NCBI GenBank assembly: GCA_026126215.1
Contig: JAHCJQ010000024.1
Coordinates: 1-36,464 of the forward strand
Source: Alphaproteobacteria bacterium
GTDB lineage: Bacteria; Pseudomonadota; Alphaproteobacteria; Ferrovibrionales; Ferrovibrionaceae
Reading direction: 5' to 3'
DNA length: 36,464 bases
Below, piece by piece: positions 17,085 to 26,260 of this stretch. Numbering within the stretch: position 1 is the stretch's first letter; each line of letters starts with the position of its first letter. The position numbers were made by a program, and so were the translations under genes. Under the pieces are notes generated by a model. The model saw nothing but the letters and a program-made list of their open reading frames with translations. It was not told where the DNA came from and did no database searches.

Positions 17085-18220
17085 TGATCGACCGGCGCGG
17101 CCGCCAGCCGCATTCCCAGGCATTCCACATGGCGTTGCTGGCGCTTGCCGGCTTCGCGCTGCTCGTCTGCGCGCTTCCCCGGGTGGCCCTGGCCGCGGAC
17201 CTTTACATGGTAAAGCCCGTGCCGGTGGACGCGGCCGCGGAATCGGCAACCCAGGCGCGCGCACGCGCCCTGCTCGAGGGCCAGCGCGAGGCGTTCCGCA
17301 GGATGCTTCGCCGGCTCACTTCGCCGGCGGATTGGCCGCGGCTGCCGGAGCCCGACCAGGGCACGCTGGAGCGCGCGGTGCGCGGCATCGAGATCGCGGG
17401 CGAGCGGGCGACCGCCACGCGCTATCTCGCGACGCTGTCGGTGTCTTTCGACCGGCGTGTCGTGCGCGCGCTGCTCGGCCAGTCGGGCGTTCCCTTCACC
17501 GACAGCCAGGCCCGGCCGACTCTGGTCATCGCCCTGCCGCCGGCGCAGGAGGGCGCGGCGCGCGATCTGTGGGCGAGCGAGAATCCCTGGCGGGATGCCT
17601 GGGCGGCGCGGGCGGAGCAGGGCTCGCTCGTGCCGCTGGTGTTGCCGGCAGCAGATGAGGCGGATCGCGCCGCACTGGACTATGAACAGGCGGCGCAGTT
17701 CGACCGGGAGCGTCTGCTCGCCCTGGCGCGCCGCTACCGTGCGGGCAGGGTCATGGTGACGTCCGCCCGACCGGGCCTGGCCAGCATGGAAGTGACCGCG
17801 GGCCTGGAGGGCGCGGAGATCGAGCGCATCGACGAGACGGTCGCGGCGCCGGCGGGGACGGAGGGCTTTGTGGTGGCGGCGGCGAAGGTGCATGAGCGGC
17901 TCGAGCAGGTCTGGAAGGAGCGCAACCAGATCAGCGCCGGCGAGGGCGGGACATTGGCCGCCTACGTGACTTTTGCTTCCTTCGCGGAATGGCAGGCCAT
18001 TCGCGAGCGGCTCGGCAACCTGCCTGAGGTGAGCCGGGTGGAAATCACCGGCCTCTCGCACCGCGATGCACAGCTCGTCCTCCACCACATGGGCGACGCC
18101 GCCCGCCTCGCGCGGCTGCTCGCCCAGCACGAGATGGAACTTTCCGACAGCGAGGGTTTCTGGACATTGCGTCTGTCCGGCGGGCGGCCGCGAGAGACCG
18201 AGGTCAAGCCAGGCCAGTGA
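17084..18220 (+). CDS. DUF2066 domain-containing exported protein
   Basis: A 378-residue protein with an N-terminal signal sequence ([20 protein letters not shown], likely cleaved after LAA). The DUF2066 region follows ([20 protein letters not shown], then [15 protein letters not shown]). The C-terminal half holds a segment around [19 protein letters not shown]. The function of DUF2066 is unknown; the signal suggests a periplasmic or membrane-attached location. The ATG at 17084 is used; the ATG at 17129 would give a shorter, equally credible signal peptide, and neither has a strong ribosome site. It leads a tightly spaced set (CDP-alcohol transferase, AI-2E permease, hdaA). The overlap with the next gene is 4 bases. 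Confidence 0.85.
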   Translation: MIDRRGRQPHSQAFHMALLALAGFALLVCALPRVALAADLYMVKPVPVDAAAESATQARARALLEGQREAFRRMLRRLTSPADWPRLPEPDQGTLERAVRGIEIAGERATATRYLATLSVSFDRRVVRALLGQSGVPFTDSQARPTLVIALPPAQEGAARDLWASENPWRDAWAARAEQGSLVPLVLPAADEADRAALDYEQAAQFDRERLLALARRYRAGRVMVTSARPGLASMEVTAGLEGAEIERIDETVAAPAGTEGFVVAAAKVHERLEQVWKERNQISAGEGGTLAAYVTFASFAEWQAIRERLGNLPEVSRVEITGLSHRDAQLVLHHMGDAARLARLLAQHEMELSDSEGFWTLRLSGGRPRETEVKPGQ

Positions 18221-18771
18221 ACCTGCCCAACTTCATTTCGCTGGCGCGGCTGCTTTCGGTCCCGCTCATCGTCTGGCTGATCTTGCAGGAAGCCTGGACG
18301 GCGGCGTTCTTGGTCTTTCTCGCGGCGGGGATCTCGGACGCTGTCGACGGCTATATCGCCACGCGCTTCCAAATGCGCACCGATCTCGGCAGCTTCCTCG
18401 ATCCGCTGGCCGACAAGGCGCTGCTGGTGGGTATCTATGTCACTCTCGGCGTGAAGGGCGAATTACCGGCCTGGCTCGTCATCCTCGTCGTGTCGCGCGA
18501 CATGCTGCTCGTCGGCGGCACGCTCCTGTCACTGGTGATGGAGACGGAGGTGGTGATCCGCCCGCTCTTCATCAGCAAGCTCAATACGGCCTGCCAGATC
18601 GCGCTGGCGGTCGTGGTGCTGGCGGCACTCGGTGGCTTCGCGCTGCCCTGGATTCCGGCCTGGCCCTTCATCTGGCTGGTCGCGGCGACGACGCTGCTCT
18701 CCGGCGCGGGATACCTTGTGCAATGGGCGCGCGCCCAGGGGGCGCCGGAGGGCCGGGGCGGCCCGCACTGA
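18217..18771 (+). CDS. CDP-alcohol phosphatidyltransferase family protein (PgsA-like)
   Basis: An integral membrane enzyme of 184 residues that should transfer a phosphatidyl group from CDP-diacylglycerol to an alcohol. The N-terminus LPNFISLARLLSVPLIVWL and the motif spanning DAVDGYIATRF to TDLGSFLDPLADK are typical. The motif keeps the four metal-binding aspartates (two in DAVDG, one in FLDP, one in LADK). The usual Arg of DGxxAR is Thr here (DGYIATR), a difference from housekeeping PgsA. About five membrane segments are visible. The acceptor is unknown. It starts at GTG 18217, overlapping the DUF2066 stop as GTGA. Confidence 0.88.
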   Translation: MNLPNFISLARLLSVPLIVWLILQEAWTAAFLVFLAAGISDAVDGYIATRFQMRTDLGSFLDPLADKALLVGIYVTLGVKGELPAWLVILVVSRDMLLVGGTLLSLVMETEVVIRPLFISKLNTACQIALAVVVLAALGGFALPWIPAWPFIWLVAATTLLSGAGYLVQWARAQGAPEGRGGPH

Positions 18772-18782
18772 CGGAGGCGCGG

Positions 18783-19892
18783 ATGACGGTCAGGAATCAG
18801 GCGCTATTCTGGCTCGCAGTGGTGGCCGCGAGCTTTCTCCTGCTCTGGCTGCTGAGCGACATCCTGCTGCCGTTCATCGCCGGCATGGCCGTCGCCTACC
18901 TCCTCGATCCGCTGGCCGACCGGCTGGAGCGGGCGGGTCTCTCACGCACGCTTGCCACCTCGATCATCCTCGGCCTGTTCTTCGGCGCCTTCCTCCTGGT
19001 CACGGTCCTGCTCTATCCCGTCCTCGTCGGCCAGTTCGTGAACCTTCTGGCCGGACTGCCGGCACTGGTCGAGAAGCTGCGCGAGGCACTGCTGCCGATC
19101 GTCTCCCGCCTGCTGGTGGATTTTCCCGACGCGGGCAACGTGAGCCTGCGTCAGGCCTTCGGCGGCTCGGCAGACAAAGCGGTTTCCTGGATCGGCGGCC
19201 TGCTCGGCCGCATCTGGGGCGGTGGCATCGCACTCGTCAATTTCCTTTCGCTCCTCGTGGTGACGCCCATCGTCGCCTTCTACCTGCTGCGCGACTGGGA
19301 CAAGCTGGTGCAGCGCATCGATTCCTGGCTGCCGCGCCAGCATGCCGCGACGATCCGCGCGCAGGCCGCGGAGATCAACCGGACCTTGGCCGGTTTCGTG
19401 CGCGGCCAGCTCAGCGTCTGTCTGGTCATGGCCGTCTACTACGCGCTTGCCCTCAGCATCATCGGGCTGGATTTCGGCCTGATCATCGGCCTGCTGAGCG
19501 GTGCCATCAGTTTCATTCCCTATGTCGGGGCGCTGCTTGGCTTCGGCGTCTCGGTCGCCGTCGCGCTGGTGCAGTTCTGGCCTGAATATCCCTGGATCAT
19601 CGCCACCATCGCGGTCTTCGCGCTGGGGCAGTTCGCCGAAGGCAACCTCATTTCGCCCAAGCTGGTGGGCGACCGGGTGGGGCTGCATCCGGTCTGGCTG
19701 ATCTTCGCGCTGCTCGCCTTCGGTTTGTTGTTCGGCTTCGTCGGTATTCTGATCGCGGTGCCGGCGGCCGCGGTGATCGGCGTGCTCACGCGCTTCGCCA
19801 TCGCCCGCTATCTCGACAGCCGCCTTTATCTGGGACCGGCGGGACGCGATGCGGGGAACCGGCCAGCCGCGCCACCGGCGGACGATCCATGA
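18783..19892 (+). CDS. AI-2E family transporter (PerM-like permease)
   Basis: A 369-residue polytopic membrane protein. The N-terminal helix pair (LFWLAVVAASFLLLWLLSDI and LLPFIAGMAVAYLLDPL) and LATSIILGLFFGAFLLVTVL are typical of the family. So are the later segments with FYLLRDWDKLV, LLSGAISFIPYVGALLGF and the conserved C-terminal PKLVGDRVGLHPVWLIFALL. Members were named for AI-2 export, but many have other or unknown substrates, so no substrate is claimed. It follows the CDP-alcohol transferase by 11 bases and overlaps hdaA by 4 bases (ATGA). A perM-type gene next to hda/hdaA is a recurrent arrangement. Confidence 0.92.
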   Translation: MTVRNQALFWLAVVAASFLLLWLLSDILLPFIAGMAVAYLLDPLADRLERAGLSRTLATSIILGLFFGAFLLVTVLLYPVLVGQFVNLLAGLPALVEKLREALLPIVSRLLVDFPDAGNVSLRQAFGGSADKAVSWIGGLLGRIWGGGIALVNFLSLLVVTPIVAFYLLRDWDKLVQRIDSWLPRQHAATIRAQAAEINRTLAGFVRGQLSVCLVMAVYYALALSIIGLDFGLIIGLLSGAISFIPYVGALLGFGVSVAVALVQFWPEYPWIIATIAVFALGQFAEGNLISPKLVGDRVGLHPVWLIFALLAFGLLFGFVGILIAVPAAAVIGVLTRFAIARYLDSRLYLGPAGRDAGNRPAAPPADDP

Positions 19893-20563
19893 ACGCCCGT
19901 CAACTCGTCTTCGATCTGCCGGTCAGGCCCGCCCTCGGTCGCGAGGACTTCCTGGTTGCGCCATGCAACCGGGAGGCCCTGGCCTGGATCGACCGCTGGC
20001 CCGACTGGCCGCAGCATGCGCTGGCGCTCGCAGGCCCGGAGGGTTGCGGGAAGACCCATCTCGCCCATGTCTGGCGCGCCAGTTCCGGCGCACTGCTCCT
20101 GGATGCCGGAGCCCTGGACGAGGCATCGCTCGCGCATTTGTCCGAAGTCGCGGTGATCGTCGAGGACGCCGACCGCAGGCTTGGCTCGGAACGGGCACTC
20201 CTGCATCTGTTCAACATGCTGCGCGAGCGGGGAGGGCATCTGCTGCTGACCGGTCGCGAGGCGCCGGCGCGCTGGACAGTACGGCTGCCCGATCTCGCCT
20301 CGCGGCTCAATGCGCTGCCGGTCGCCGCCGTGCGCCCGCCCGACGAGGCGCTGATCGGCGCGCTGCTGGTCAAGCTGCTGGCCGACCGGCAGGTGCGCGT
20401 CGGCGAGGAGGTGCTGGCCTGGCTGCTGCCGCGCATGGAGCGCTCCTTCGCTTTCGCCCGCCGCCTGGTGGCCGCGCTCGACGATGCGGCGCTGAGCCGA
20501 CGGCGCAACATCAGCGTTTCGCTGGCGCGCGAAATCCTGCAACATCTGGCGCCTGAAGAATAA
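19889..20563 (+). CDS. hdaA: DnaA-inactivating AAA+ protein HdaA
   Basis: HdaA, with the replication clamp, stimulates ATP hydrolysis by DnaA and so limits initiation. The 224-residue protein is a DnaA-like AAA+ module without the DnaA DNA-binding domain. Walker A is AGPEGCGKTHLAHVW, Walker B is VAVIVEDADRR, sensor I lies near LLLTGREAPARW, and SFAFARRLVAALD is in the lid. The N-terminus RQLVFDLP resembles the clamp-binding QL-x-L/F motif. The ATG overlaps the permease stop as ATGA. In this position and size it is the standard alphaproteobacterial HdaA. Confidence 0.92.
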   Translation: MNARQLVFDLPVRPALGREDFLVAPCNREALAWIDRWPDWPQHALALAGPEGCGKTHLAHVWRASSGALLLDAGALDEASLAHLSEVAVIVEDADRRLGSERALLHLFNMLRERGGHLLLTGREAPARWTVRLPDLASRLNALPVAAVRPPDEALIGALLVKLLADRQVRVGEEVLAWLLPRMERSFAFARRLVAALDDAALSRRRNISVSLAREILQHLAPEE

Positions 20564-20574
20564 GGGAGGAAGTG

Positions 20575-21357
20575 ATGGATCTCGGCATTCGCGGCAGGAA
20601 CGCAATCGTCTGCGCGGCGAGCAAGGGGCTGGGGCGTGCCTGCGCCATGGCACTGGCCAGGGAAGGCGTCAACGTGGTGATCACCGCGCGCACGAAGTCC
20701 GAACTGGAAGCGACCGCGGCGGATATCGCGCGGGCGGCGCCCGATGTGAAGGTGACGGCCGTCGCCGGCGACATCACGACGGAGGAGGGCCGCGCGGCGG
20801 CGCTCAAGGCCATGCCGGACCCGGACATCCTGGTAAACAATGCAGGCGGTCCGCCGCCCGGCGATTTCCGCGACTTCACCCGCGAACAGTGGATCAAGGC
20901 GGTGGAGGCGAACATGCTGACACCGATCGAAATGATCCGCGCCACCATCGACGGCATGATCGCGCGCAAGTTCGGCCGCGTGGTCAACATTACCTCGAGC
21001 GCGGTCAAGGCCCCGATCGCGGTTCTCGGCCTCTCCAACGGCGCCCGTTCGGGCCTCACCGGCTTCGTCGCCGGAATCTCCCGCCAGGTCGCCGTGCATG
21101 GCGTCACCATCAACAACCTGCTGCCGGGCCGCTTCGAGACCGACCGGCTGCGTCAGACCATCCCGGTACAGGCGAAGAAAGCCGGCCGCACGGTCGAGGA
21201 GGAAATCAAGGCCGTGACCTCCGCCATTCCAGCCGGCCGCTTCGGCGATCCGGACGAGTTCGGCGCCTGGTGCGCGTTCCTGTGCAGCGTCCAGGGCGCC
21301 TATATGACGGGCCAGAATGTGCTGCTCGATGGCGGCTCCTATCCCGGAACCTTCTGA
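20575..21357 (+). CDS. SDR-fold protein lacking the canonical catalytic Tyr-Lys pair
   Basis: A 260-residue short-chain dehydrogenase relative resembling FabG. It has NNAGGPPPGDF, ITSSAVKAPI and a C-terminal GQNVLLDGGSYPG. Two key places differ from active SDRs. The nucleotide motif reads CAASKGLG, with the first Gly replaced by Ala. The YxxxK site reads SNGAR, with Ser for Tyr and Arg for Lys. A known FabG-like subgroup has this SNGAR form, so it is probably a conserved variant and not a broken gene. Cofactor and substrate are unknown. The ATG at 20575 follows GGGAGGA at 20564-20570; the GTG at 20572 is too close to that site. Confidence 0.9.
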   Translation: MDLGIRGRNAIVCAASKGLGRACAMALAREGVNVVITARTKSELEATAADIARAAPDVKVTAVAGDITTEEGRAAALKAMPDPDILVNNAGGPPPGDFRDFTREQWIKAVEANMLTPIEMIRATIDGMIARKFGRVVNITSSAVKAPIAVLGLSNGARSGLTGFVAGISRQVAVHGVTINNLLPGRFETDRLRQTIPVQAKKAGRTVEEEIKAVTSAIPAGRFGDPDEFGAWCAFLCSVQGAYMTGQNVLLDGGSYPGTF

Positions 21358-21368
21358 AGGAGGCGGTC

Positions 21369-21815
21369 TTGCATCCACGGCTGTTTCCCCTCGCGGCCGC
21401 ACTGTTCTGTCTGCAGATCCTTGCCGCCGGCGCCGCGCAGGCGTCGGGCGTGCTGGGCCGCTGGCTCACCGAGAGCGGCAATGCCCAGGTCGAGATCCAG
21501 GAATGCGCCGGGCGGCTCTGCGGCCGCGTCGTCTGGCTCAAGGAGCCGCTCGACGAGGAGGGCGCCCCCAAGCGCGACCGTCACAACCCGGACCCGGGCT
21601 TGCGCGAGCGGCCGATCATCGGCCTTGCCATGCTCGAGAATTTCATCCCCGACGAGGATCCGGGGAAGTGGCGCGATGGCACCATCTACAATCCCGAGGA
21701 TGGCAAGACCTATAGCTGTACGCTGACCTTGCAGGACGATGGCCGGCTGCGGGTTCGCGGCTATGTCGGGCTGCCGCTCTTCGGCAAGACGCAGATCTGG
21801 ACGCGGGCTCCCTGA
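21369..21815 (+). CDS. DUF2147 domain-containing exported protein
   Basis: A 148-residue protein with a signal peptide (FPLAAALFCLQILAAGAAQA). The DUF2147 domain follows (VLGRWLTESGNAQVEIQ, CAGRLCGRVVWLKEP, GTIYNPEDGKTYSCTL, ending GKTQIWTR). DUF2147 proteins are small periplasmic or secreted lipocalin-like proteins of unclear role. The start is TTG at 21369: no ATG is suitable, and a very strong AGGAGG at 21358-21363 lies 5 bases upstream, overlapping the end of the SDR gene. Tandem placement suggests co-transcription with the SDR gene. Confidence 0.87.
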   Translation: MHPRLFPLAAALFCLQILAAGAAQASGVLGRWLTESGNAQVEIQECAGRLCGRVVWLKEPLDEEGAPKRDRHNPDPGLRERPIIGLAMLENFIPDEDPGKWRDGTIYNPEDGKTYSCTLTLQDDGRLRVRGYVGLPLFGKTQIWTRAP

Positions 21816-21822
21816 TCCGCCG

Positions 21823-22341
21823 CTATCCAGCGAGCGATTTCGGCGTCACATAGCTGTCGAGCCGGCCCTGGCCGGGCGCGACGTCCCGCCAGCGCGCCAC
21901 CTCGAAGACGAAGGTCGCGAGCGCCCCGGTCGGGAATTTGGCGCCAAGAGCTTCCAGCCGTTGCCGTTCGGGCCGCCTGCAGAGCTGTTCGGCCAGTTCC
22001 GCCATGCCCGGATTGTGCCCGACCAGCATGACGCTCGGCTGCCCGTCCGGCAGGCCCCGCAAGATGGCCAGCATGTGTCTGGCTTCGGCCAGATAGAGAT
22101 CGTCACGATACTCCGCCGGCCATTGCCGGCCGAGATGCCGGGTCAGCTCATCGAGGGTCTGGCGCGCCCGGCGCGCGGTCGAACAGAGGACCAGCGCCGG
22201 CTCGACATGATGGCGCCGGACATGGCTGGCCAGGCTTTCGCAGGCTTCCCGGCCGCGCCGGTTGAGAGGCCGCTCGTGATCGGCGAGGTCGGTCTGGTCC
22301 CAGGCCGATTTGGCATGCCGCAGCACATAGACCGTCTTCAT
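21823..22341 (-). CDS. SixA-type phosphohistidine phosphatase
   Basis: A 172-residue histidine-phosphatase-superfamily protein. The catalytic RHAKSAW (RHG variant) is at residues 8-14. It is followed by DHERPLNRRGRE, the second conserved Arg in CSTARRARQT, and the second catalytic His in MLVGHNPGMAEL. RHAK in place of RHGE places it with SixA, which acts on phosphohistidine of phosphorelay or PTS proteins; the target here is unknown. The ATG at 22341 gives the standard start MKTVYVLRHAK. An upstream in-frame ATG at 22398 would extend across the ppk1 control region. It is divergent from ppk1. Confidence 0.88.
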   Translation of the reverse strand: MKTVYVLRHAKSAWDQTDLADHERPLNRRGREACESLASHVRRHHVEPALVLCSTARRARQTLDELTRHLGRQWPAEYRDDLYLAEARHMLAILRGLPDGQPSVMLVGHNPGMAELAEQLCRRPERQRLEALGAKFPTGALATFVFEVARWRDVAPGQGRLDSYVTPKSLAG

Positions 22342-22367
22342 GATTCCATCATCCGATTCATGCCACT

Positions 22368-22385
22368 CTTTCATGTTCTTGACAT
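22368..22385 (+). promoter_or_regulatory. Candidate Pho box upstream of ppk1-ppx
   Basis: CTTTCAT (22368-22374) and TTGACAT (22379-22385) are separated by 4 bases, fitting the PhoB direct-repeat layout CTGTCAT-N4-CTGTCAT with 6 and 5 of 7 matches. The second half contains a perfect TTGACA (22379-22384). A perfect inverted repeat TCATGT/ACATGA (22371-22387) overlaps the same bases. Weak -10 candidates are TAACAT (22393) and TAATCT (22406). PhoB control of polyphosphate genes is known in other bacteria; here it is inferred. Confidence 0.45.
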
Positions 22386-22458
22386 GATGCGGTAACATTC
22401 TCAGTTAATCTGTAGCAGGCTGGTTTCACACCCTTACGACAGGAAGGCCCAGAGCGCC

Positions 22459-24618
22459 ATGGTTGGCAGCGCGATTCCCATCGCCGAGCCGTTGCAGGTC
22501 GGTCCGAAGTTCGGCTTCGAGCCGCCGGAGCGGTTCATCAACCGCGAACTTTCCTGGCTTGCGTTCAACCTTCGCGTGATGGAAGAAGCATATAATACGC
22601 GTCATCCGCTTCTGGAGCGGCTGCGCTTCCTTTCGATCTCCGCCAACAACCTGGACGAGTTCTTCATGGTCCGCGTTGCCGGCCTGTGGGGCCAGGTAAA
22701 GGCGGGCATCACGGTGGTCAGCCAGGACGGCCTGACGCCGCTCCAGCAGCTCGAACGGATCAACGAGACGGCGGCAGCACTTATGGCGGAGCAACAGCGC
22801 TGCTGGCAGGTGCTCCTCAAGGAGATGCGCGGCGCCGGTATCCACGTGCTGGAACCGGACGAACTGACCGAGGCGGACCGCGAATGGCTGCACAGCTACT
22901 TCCTGGAAAAGGTTTTCCCGATCCTGACGCCACTGGCGATCGACCCTGCCCATCCGTTCCCCTTCCTGCCCAACCTCGGTTTCGCCATGGTGATGCAGCT
23001 CAGGCGGGAAAAGGACGGGCGTTCCATGGACGCGCTGCTGCCGCTGCCGAACCAGACCGTGCGTTTCGTTCGCCTGCCGGGCGATGGCATCCGCTTCCTG
23101 TCGCTGGAGAACCTGGTGGGGCTGTTCCTGCACCGCCTGTTCCCCGGCTACAGGGTGGTCGGCCGCGGCCTCTTCCGCATCACGCGTGACAGCGACATCG
23201 AGATCGAGGAGGAGGCGGAGGATCTGGTGCGCCTGTTCGAGACGGCGCTGAAGCGGCGCCGGCGCGGCAGCGTCATCCGCCTCAAGCTCGACGCCGCCAT
23301 GCCGGAGGACCTGCGCCGTTTCGTGCTCGACGAATTGGAAGTCAGCCAGAGCGCCGTGATCGTGGTCGATGGACTTCTGGGGCTTGCCGATACGGCGCAG
23401 CTCATCGTGGCCGACCGGCCCGACCTCAAGTTCGAGCCGCATAATCCGCGCTTTCCGGAACGCATACGCGACTTCGGCGGCGACTGTTTCGCGGCCATTC
23501 GGCAGAAAGACATCATCGTCCATCATCCCTACGAGAGTTTCGACGTCGTCGTGCAGTTCGTCCGTCAGGCGGCAGCCGATCCGAACGTCGTCGCGATCAA
23601 GCAGACGCTCTACCGCACCTCGGACGACAGCCCCATCGTCAAGGCCCTGATCGAGGCGGCGGAAGCCGGCAAGTCGGTGACGGCGCTGGTTGAACTCAAG
23701 GCCCGCTTCGACGAAGCAGCGAACATCAAGTGGGCGCGCGATCTGGAGCGGGCCGGCGTTCAGGTGGTCTTCGGCTTTCTCGAACTGAAGACCCATGCCA
23801 AGGTGTCGCTGGTGGTGCGGCGCGAAAGCGGCCAGCTCCGCACTTACGTGCATTTCGGCACCGGCAACTATCATCCGGTGACGGCGCGCATCTACACGGA
23901 CCTTTCCTTCTTCACCGCCGATCCGGACCTCGGCTACGACGCCACCTGCCTGTTCAATTTCATGACCGGCTATGCCCCGCCCGAGGGCCTGCGCCGCATC
24001 GCCATCTCGCCCTATTCGGTGCGCGCCACGCTGCTGCGCCTGATCGAGGAGGAGATCGCCTTTGCCGAAGCCGGTCGTCCGGGCGTGATCTGGGCCAAGA
24101 TGAATTCGCTGGTCGATCCGATTGTGATCGACGCGCTCTACCGTGCCTCGCAGGCGGGCGTGCAGATCGAGCTGGTGGTGCGCGGCATTTGCTGCCTGCG
24201 GCCAGGTGTCGCCAGCCTGTCGGAGAATATCCGCGTCAAGTCCATCGTCGGACGATTTCTTGAGCATTCGCGCATCGTCTGCTTCGGGGCCGGGCATGGC
24301 CTGCCCTCGCCGGAAGCCAAGGTTTTCATTTCCTCCGCCGACTGGATGCCGCGTAATTTCGACCGGCGTGTAGAGACGCTGGTGCCCATTACGAATGCCA
24401 CGGTCCATGAGCAGGTGCTCGACCAGATCATGCTGGCCAACCTCAAGGACGAGGCGCAGAGCTGGCATCTCGGGCCGGACGGAAAGTACCGCCGGGTCGA
24501 GTCGGGCGAGGGCGGCTTCAGCGCGCACGACTACTTCATGACCAATCCCAGTCTTTCAGGCCGTGGCAAGGCCCTGCGCGCCGACAAGGTCCGCAAGCTG
24601 GAACTGCGGCGCACCTGA
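22459..24618 (+). CDS. ppk1: Polyphosphate kinase 1
   Basis: PPK1 makes polyphosphate from the gamma-phosphate of ATP through a phosphohistidine. The 719-residue protein has the N-domain ([19 protein letters not shown]), the head domain and the two C-terminal phospholipase-D-like domains. The catalytic His regions appear as [16 protein letters not shown] and the later [10 protein letters not shown] block. Nucleotide-site segments include [10 protein letters not shown] and [18 protein letters not shown]. Length is normal. The ATG at 22459 follows AGGAAGG 12 bases upstream. ppx follows after 97 bases, so synthesis and breakdown of polyphosphate are genetically linked. See the Pho-box entry for likely phosphate control. 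Confidence 0.97.
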   Translation: MVGSAIPIAEPLQVGPKFGFEPPERFINRELSWLAFNLRVMEEAYNTRHPLLERLRFLSISANNLDEFFMVRVAGLWGQVKAGITVVSQDGLTPLQQLERINETAAALMAEQQRCWQVLLKEMRGAGIHVLEPDELTEADREWLHSYFLEKVFPILTPLAIDPAHPFPFLPNLGFAMVMQLRREKDGRSMDALLPLPNQTVRFVRLPGDGIRFLSLENLVGLFLHRLFPGYRVVGRGLFRITRDSDIEIEEEAEDLVRLFETALKRRRRGSVIRLKLDAAMPEDLRRFVLDELEVSQSAVIVVDGLLGLADTAQLIVADRPDLKFEPHNPRFPERIRDFGGDCFAAIRQKDIIVHHPYESFDVVVQFVRQAAADPNVVAIKQTLYRTSDDSPIVKALIEAAEAGKSVTALVELKARFDEAANIKWARDLERAGVQVVFGFLELKTHAKVSLVVRRESGQLRTYVHFGTGNYHPVTARIYTDLSFFTADPDLGYDATCLFNFMTGYAPPEGLRRIAISPYSVRATLLRLIEEEIAFAEAGRPGVIWAKMNSLVDPIVIDALYRASQAGVQIELVVRGICCLRPGVASLSENIRVKSIVGRFLEHSRIVCFGAGHGLPSPEAKVFISSADWMPRNFDRRVETLVPITNATVHEQVLDQIMLANLKDEAQSWHLGPDGKYRRVESGEGGFSAHDYFMTNPSLSGRGKALRADKVRKLELRRT

Positions 24619-24715
24619 GCCGGCCGTTGGCAGCCGGCATGGCGCGGCCGGAACGCTTGCAACCTTTCGCCCGGTAGGGCAGAAGGACGGCAACCGCGAG
24701 GTGCCAGTTCCAAGC

Positions 24716-26227
24716 ATGTCTTCTTCAAGCGCCAGCGACAGGGGTCCCCCGTTCTCCAATCTCGGCCCGCTCACCGGCGTGGTCGATATCGGGTCGAACT
24801 CGGTCCGCCTGGTGGTGTTCTGCGGACCGCCGCGCGCGCCGACCCCTGTCTTCAACGAGAAAGTCCTGTGCGGACTGGGCCGCAAGCTGACGCGCACCGG
24901 ACGGCTGGACGAACAGGGAATGGAACTGGCGCGCCTGACCTTGCGCCGATTCGCAAGCCTGGCGCGGCGCATGGGCGTGGGCACCCTGCAGGTGGTGGCC
25001 ACCGCGGCGATCCGCGAGGCGGATAATGGCGCCGAGTTTGTCGCCGAATTGGAGCGAAGCTGCCGTGTCACGATCGCCGTTCTCTCGGGCGAGGACGAGG
25101 CGCGCTATTCGGCGCTCGGCGTAATATCCGGCATGCCGGAGGCCGAGGGCCTGATCGGCGATCTTGGCGGCGGATCGCTCGAACTGGTCCGCGTCGAGCG
25201 TGGCGCGGTGCTGGACAGCGTGACGCTTCCGCTCGGGCCCTTCCGCCTTGCCAGCGTCGCTTCGGACCGGCTCAAGGATCACGTGGACGGACTGTTCAAG
25301 GGCGTGCCCTGGCTCGGCCGCACCCGCGACAAGCCCTATTTCCTCGTTGGCGGTGCCTGGCGGGCGATCGCGCGCATCCACATGGCGCAGTCGGCATATT
25401 CGCTGCGCATCATCCACAATTACCGGATACCTGGCCGCGAGGCCGAGGATGTGGCGCGCCTGCTCTCCAGGCAGAGCCGGGATTCGCTGGTCCGGCTCGA
25501 GGCAGTGCCACGCCGGCGTCTCGATACCCTGCCGCTCGCCGCCCTGGTTATGCGCCGCCTGATCAAGGTTGGGCAGCCCTCGGAACTGGTCTTCTCCGCC
25601 CTCGGACTGCGCGAAGGGCTGCATTTCGCCGCGCTCAGCGAGGCGGAGCGGAAGGAAGATCCGCTGATCGCCGCCTGCCGCGACATGGCAGCGCGCGAAA
25701 GCCGTTTCTCCGAGCATGGCGACGAACTGGCTGACTTCACCGCCAGCCTGTTCGCGGGAGAGCACGCCACGGACAAGCGCCTGCGCCTGGCAGCCAGCAT
25801 GCTGAGCGATGTCGGCTGGCGCATCAATCCTGACTATCGCGGCGAACAGGCTTTCCGCCGGGTGCTGCGCGCCCCCTTCGTCGGCATCGACCATCCGGGC
25901 CGTGCCTTCGTGGCGCTTTCGGTCTATGCGCGCTACCAGGGCGACATTGCCGGCGACGCGACCTTGCCGGGACGCCAGCTCATCGACGACCAGACGGCGC
26001 GCCGCGCGCTTACGCTCGGCCTCGCGCTACGGCTGGCCCATACGCTTTCCGGGGGCACGCCCGGCCTTCTGCAGGATTTCCGGCTGCGTCAACAGGAGCG
26101 CACCCTCTGCCTCGATGTCCCGGCTTCGGCGGAGACGTTGCTCGGCGAGGTGACGGAGCGCCGCCTGCATGCCCTTGCCGCGAGCCGCGGCCTCGATCAC
26201 GAGATTCGCATCAACCGTCGCCGGTAG
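24716..26227 (+). CDS. ppx: Exopolyphosphatase (Ppx/GppA family)
   Basis: Ppx releases phosphate from polyphosphate ends; relatives also hydrolyse pppGpp. The 503-residue protein has the ASKHA-fold phosphate-1 motif VVDIGSNSVRLVVF at about residues 21-34. It continues with ATAAIREADNGAEF, the catalytic Glu region LSGEDEARYSALG and phosphate-2 IGDLGGGSLELV. The C-terminal half is the helical extension of long Ppx proteins. The ATG at 24716 is used; an in-frame GTG at 24701 is possible, and further upstream the frame has no family similarity. It sits in the common ppk1-ppx pair and ends beside a palindromic repeat element. Confidence 0.95.
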   Translation: MSSSSASDRGPPFSNLGPLTGVVDIGSNSVRLVVFCGPPRAPTPVFNEKVLCGLGRKLTRTGRLDEQGMELARLTLRRFASLARRMGVGTLQVVATAAIREADNGAEFVAELERSCRVTIAVLSGEDEARYSALGVISGMPEAEGLIGDLGGGSLELVRVERGAVLDSVTLPLGPFRLASVASDRLKDHVDGLFKGVPWLGRTRDKPYFLVGGAWRAIARIHMAQSAYSLRIIHNYRIPGREAEDVARLLSRQSRDSLVRLEAVPRRRLDTLPLAALVMRRLIKVGQPSELVFSALGLREGLHFAALSEAERKEDPLIAACRDMAARESRFSEHGDELADFTASLFAGEHATDKRLRLAASMLSDVGWRINPDYRGEQAFRRVLRAPFVGIDHPGRAFVALSVYARYQGDIAGDATLPGRQLIDDQTARRALTLGLALRLAHTLSGGTPGLLQDFRLRQQERTLCLDVPASAETLLGEVTERRLHALAASRGLDHEIRINRRR

Positions 26228-26260
26228 CGCAGACCGGGGCCGGCGCAAGCAGCGCCAATG

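Noticed and set aside
22426..24528. 700-codon open frame on the minus strand
   Set aside because: It lies antisense to ppk1 with no recognisable domain; a GC-bias shadow.
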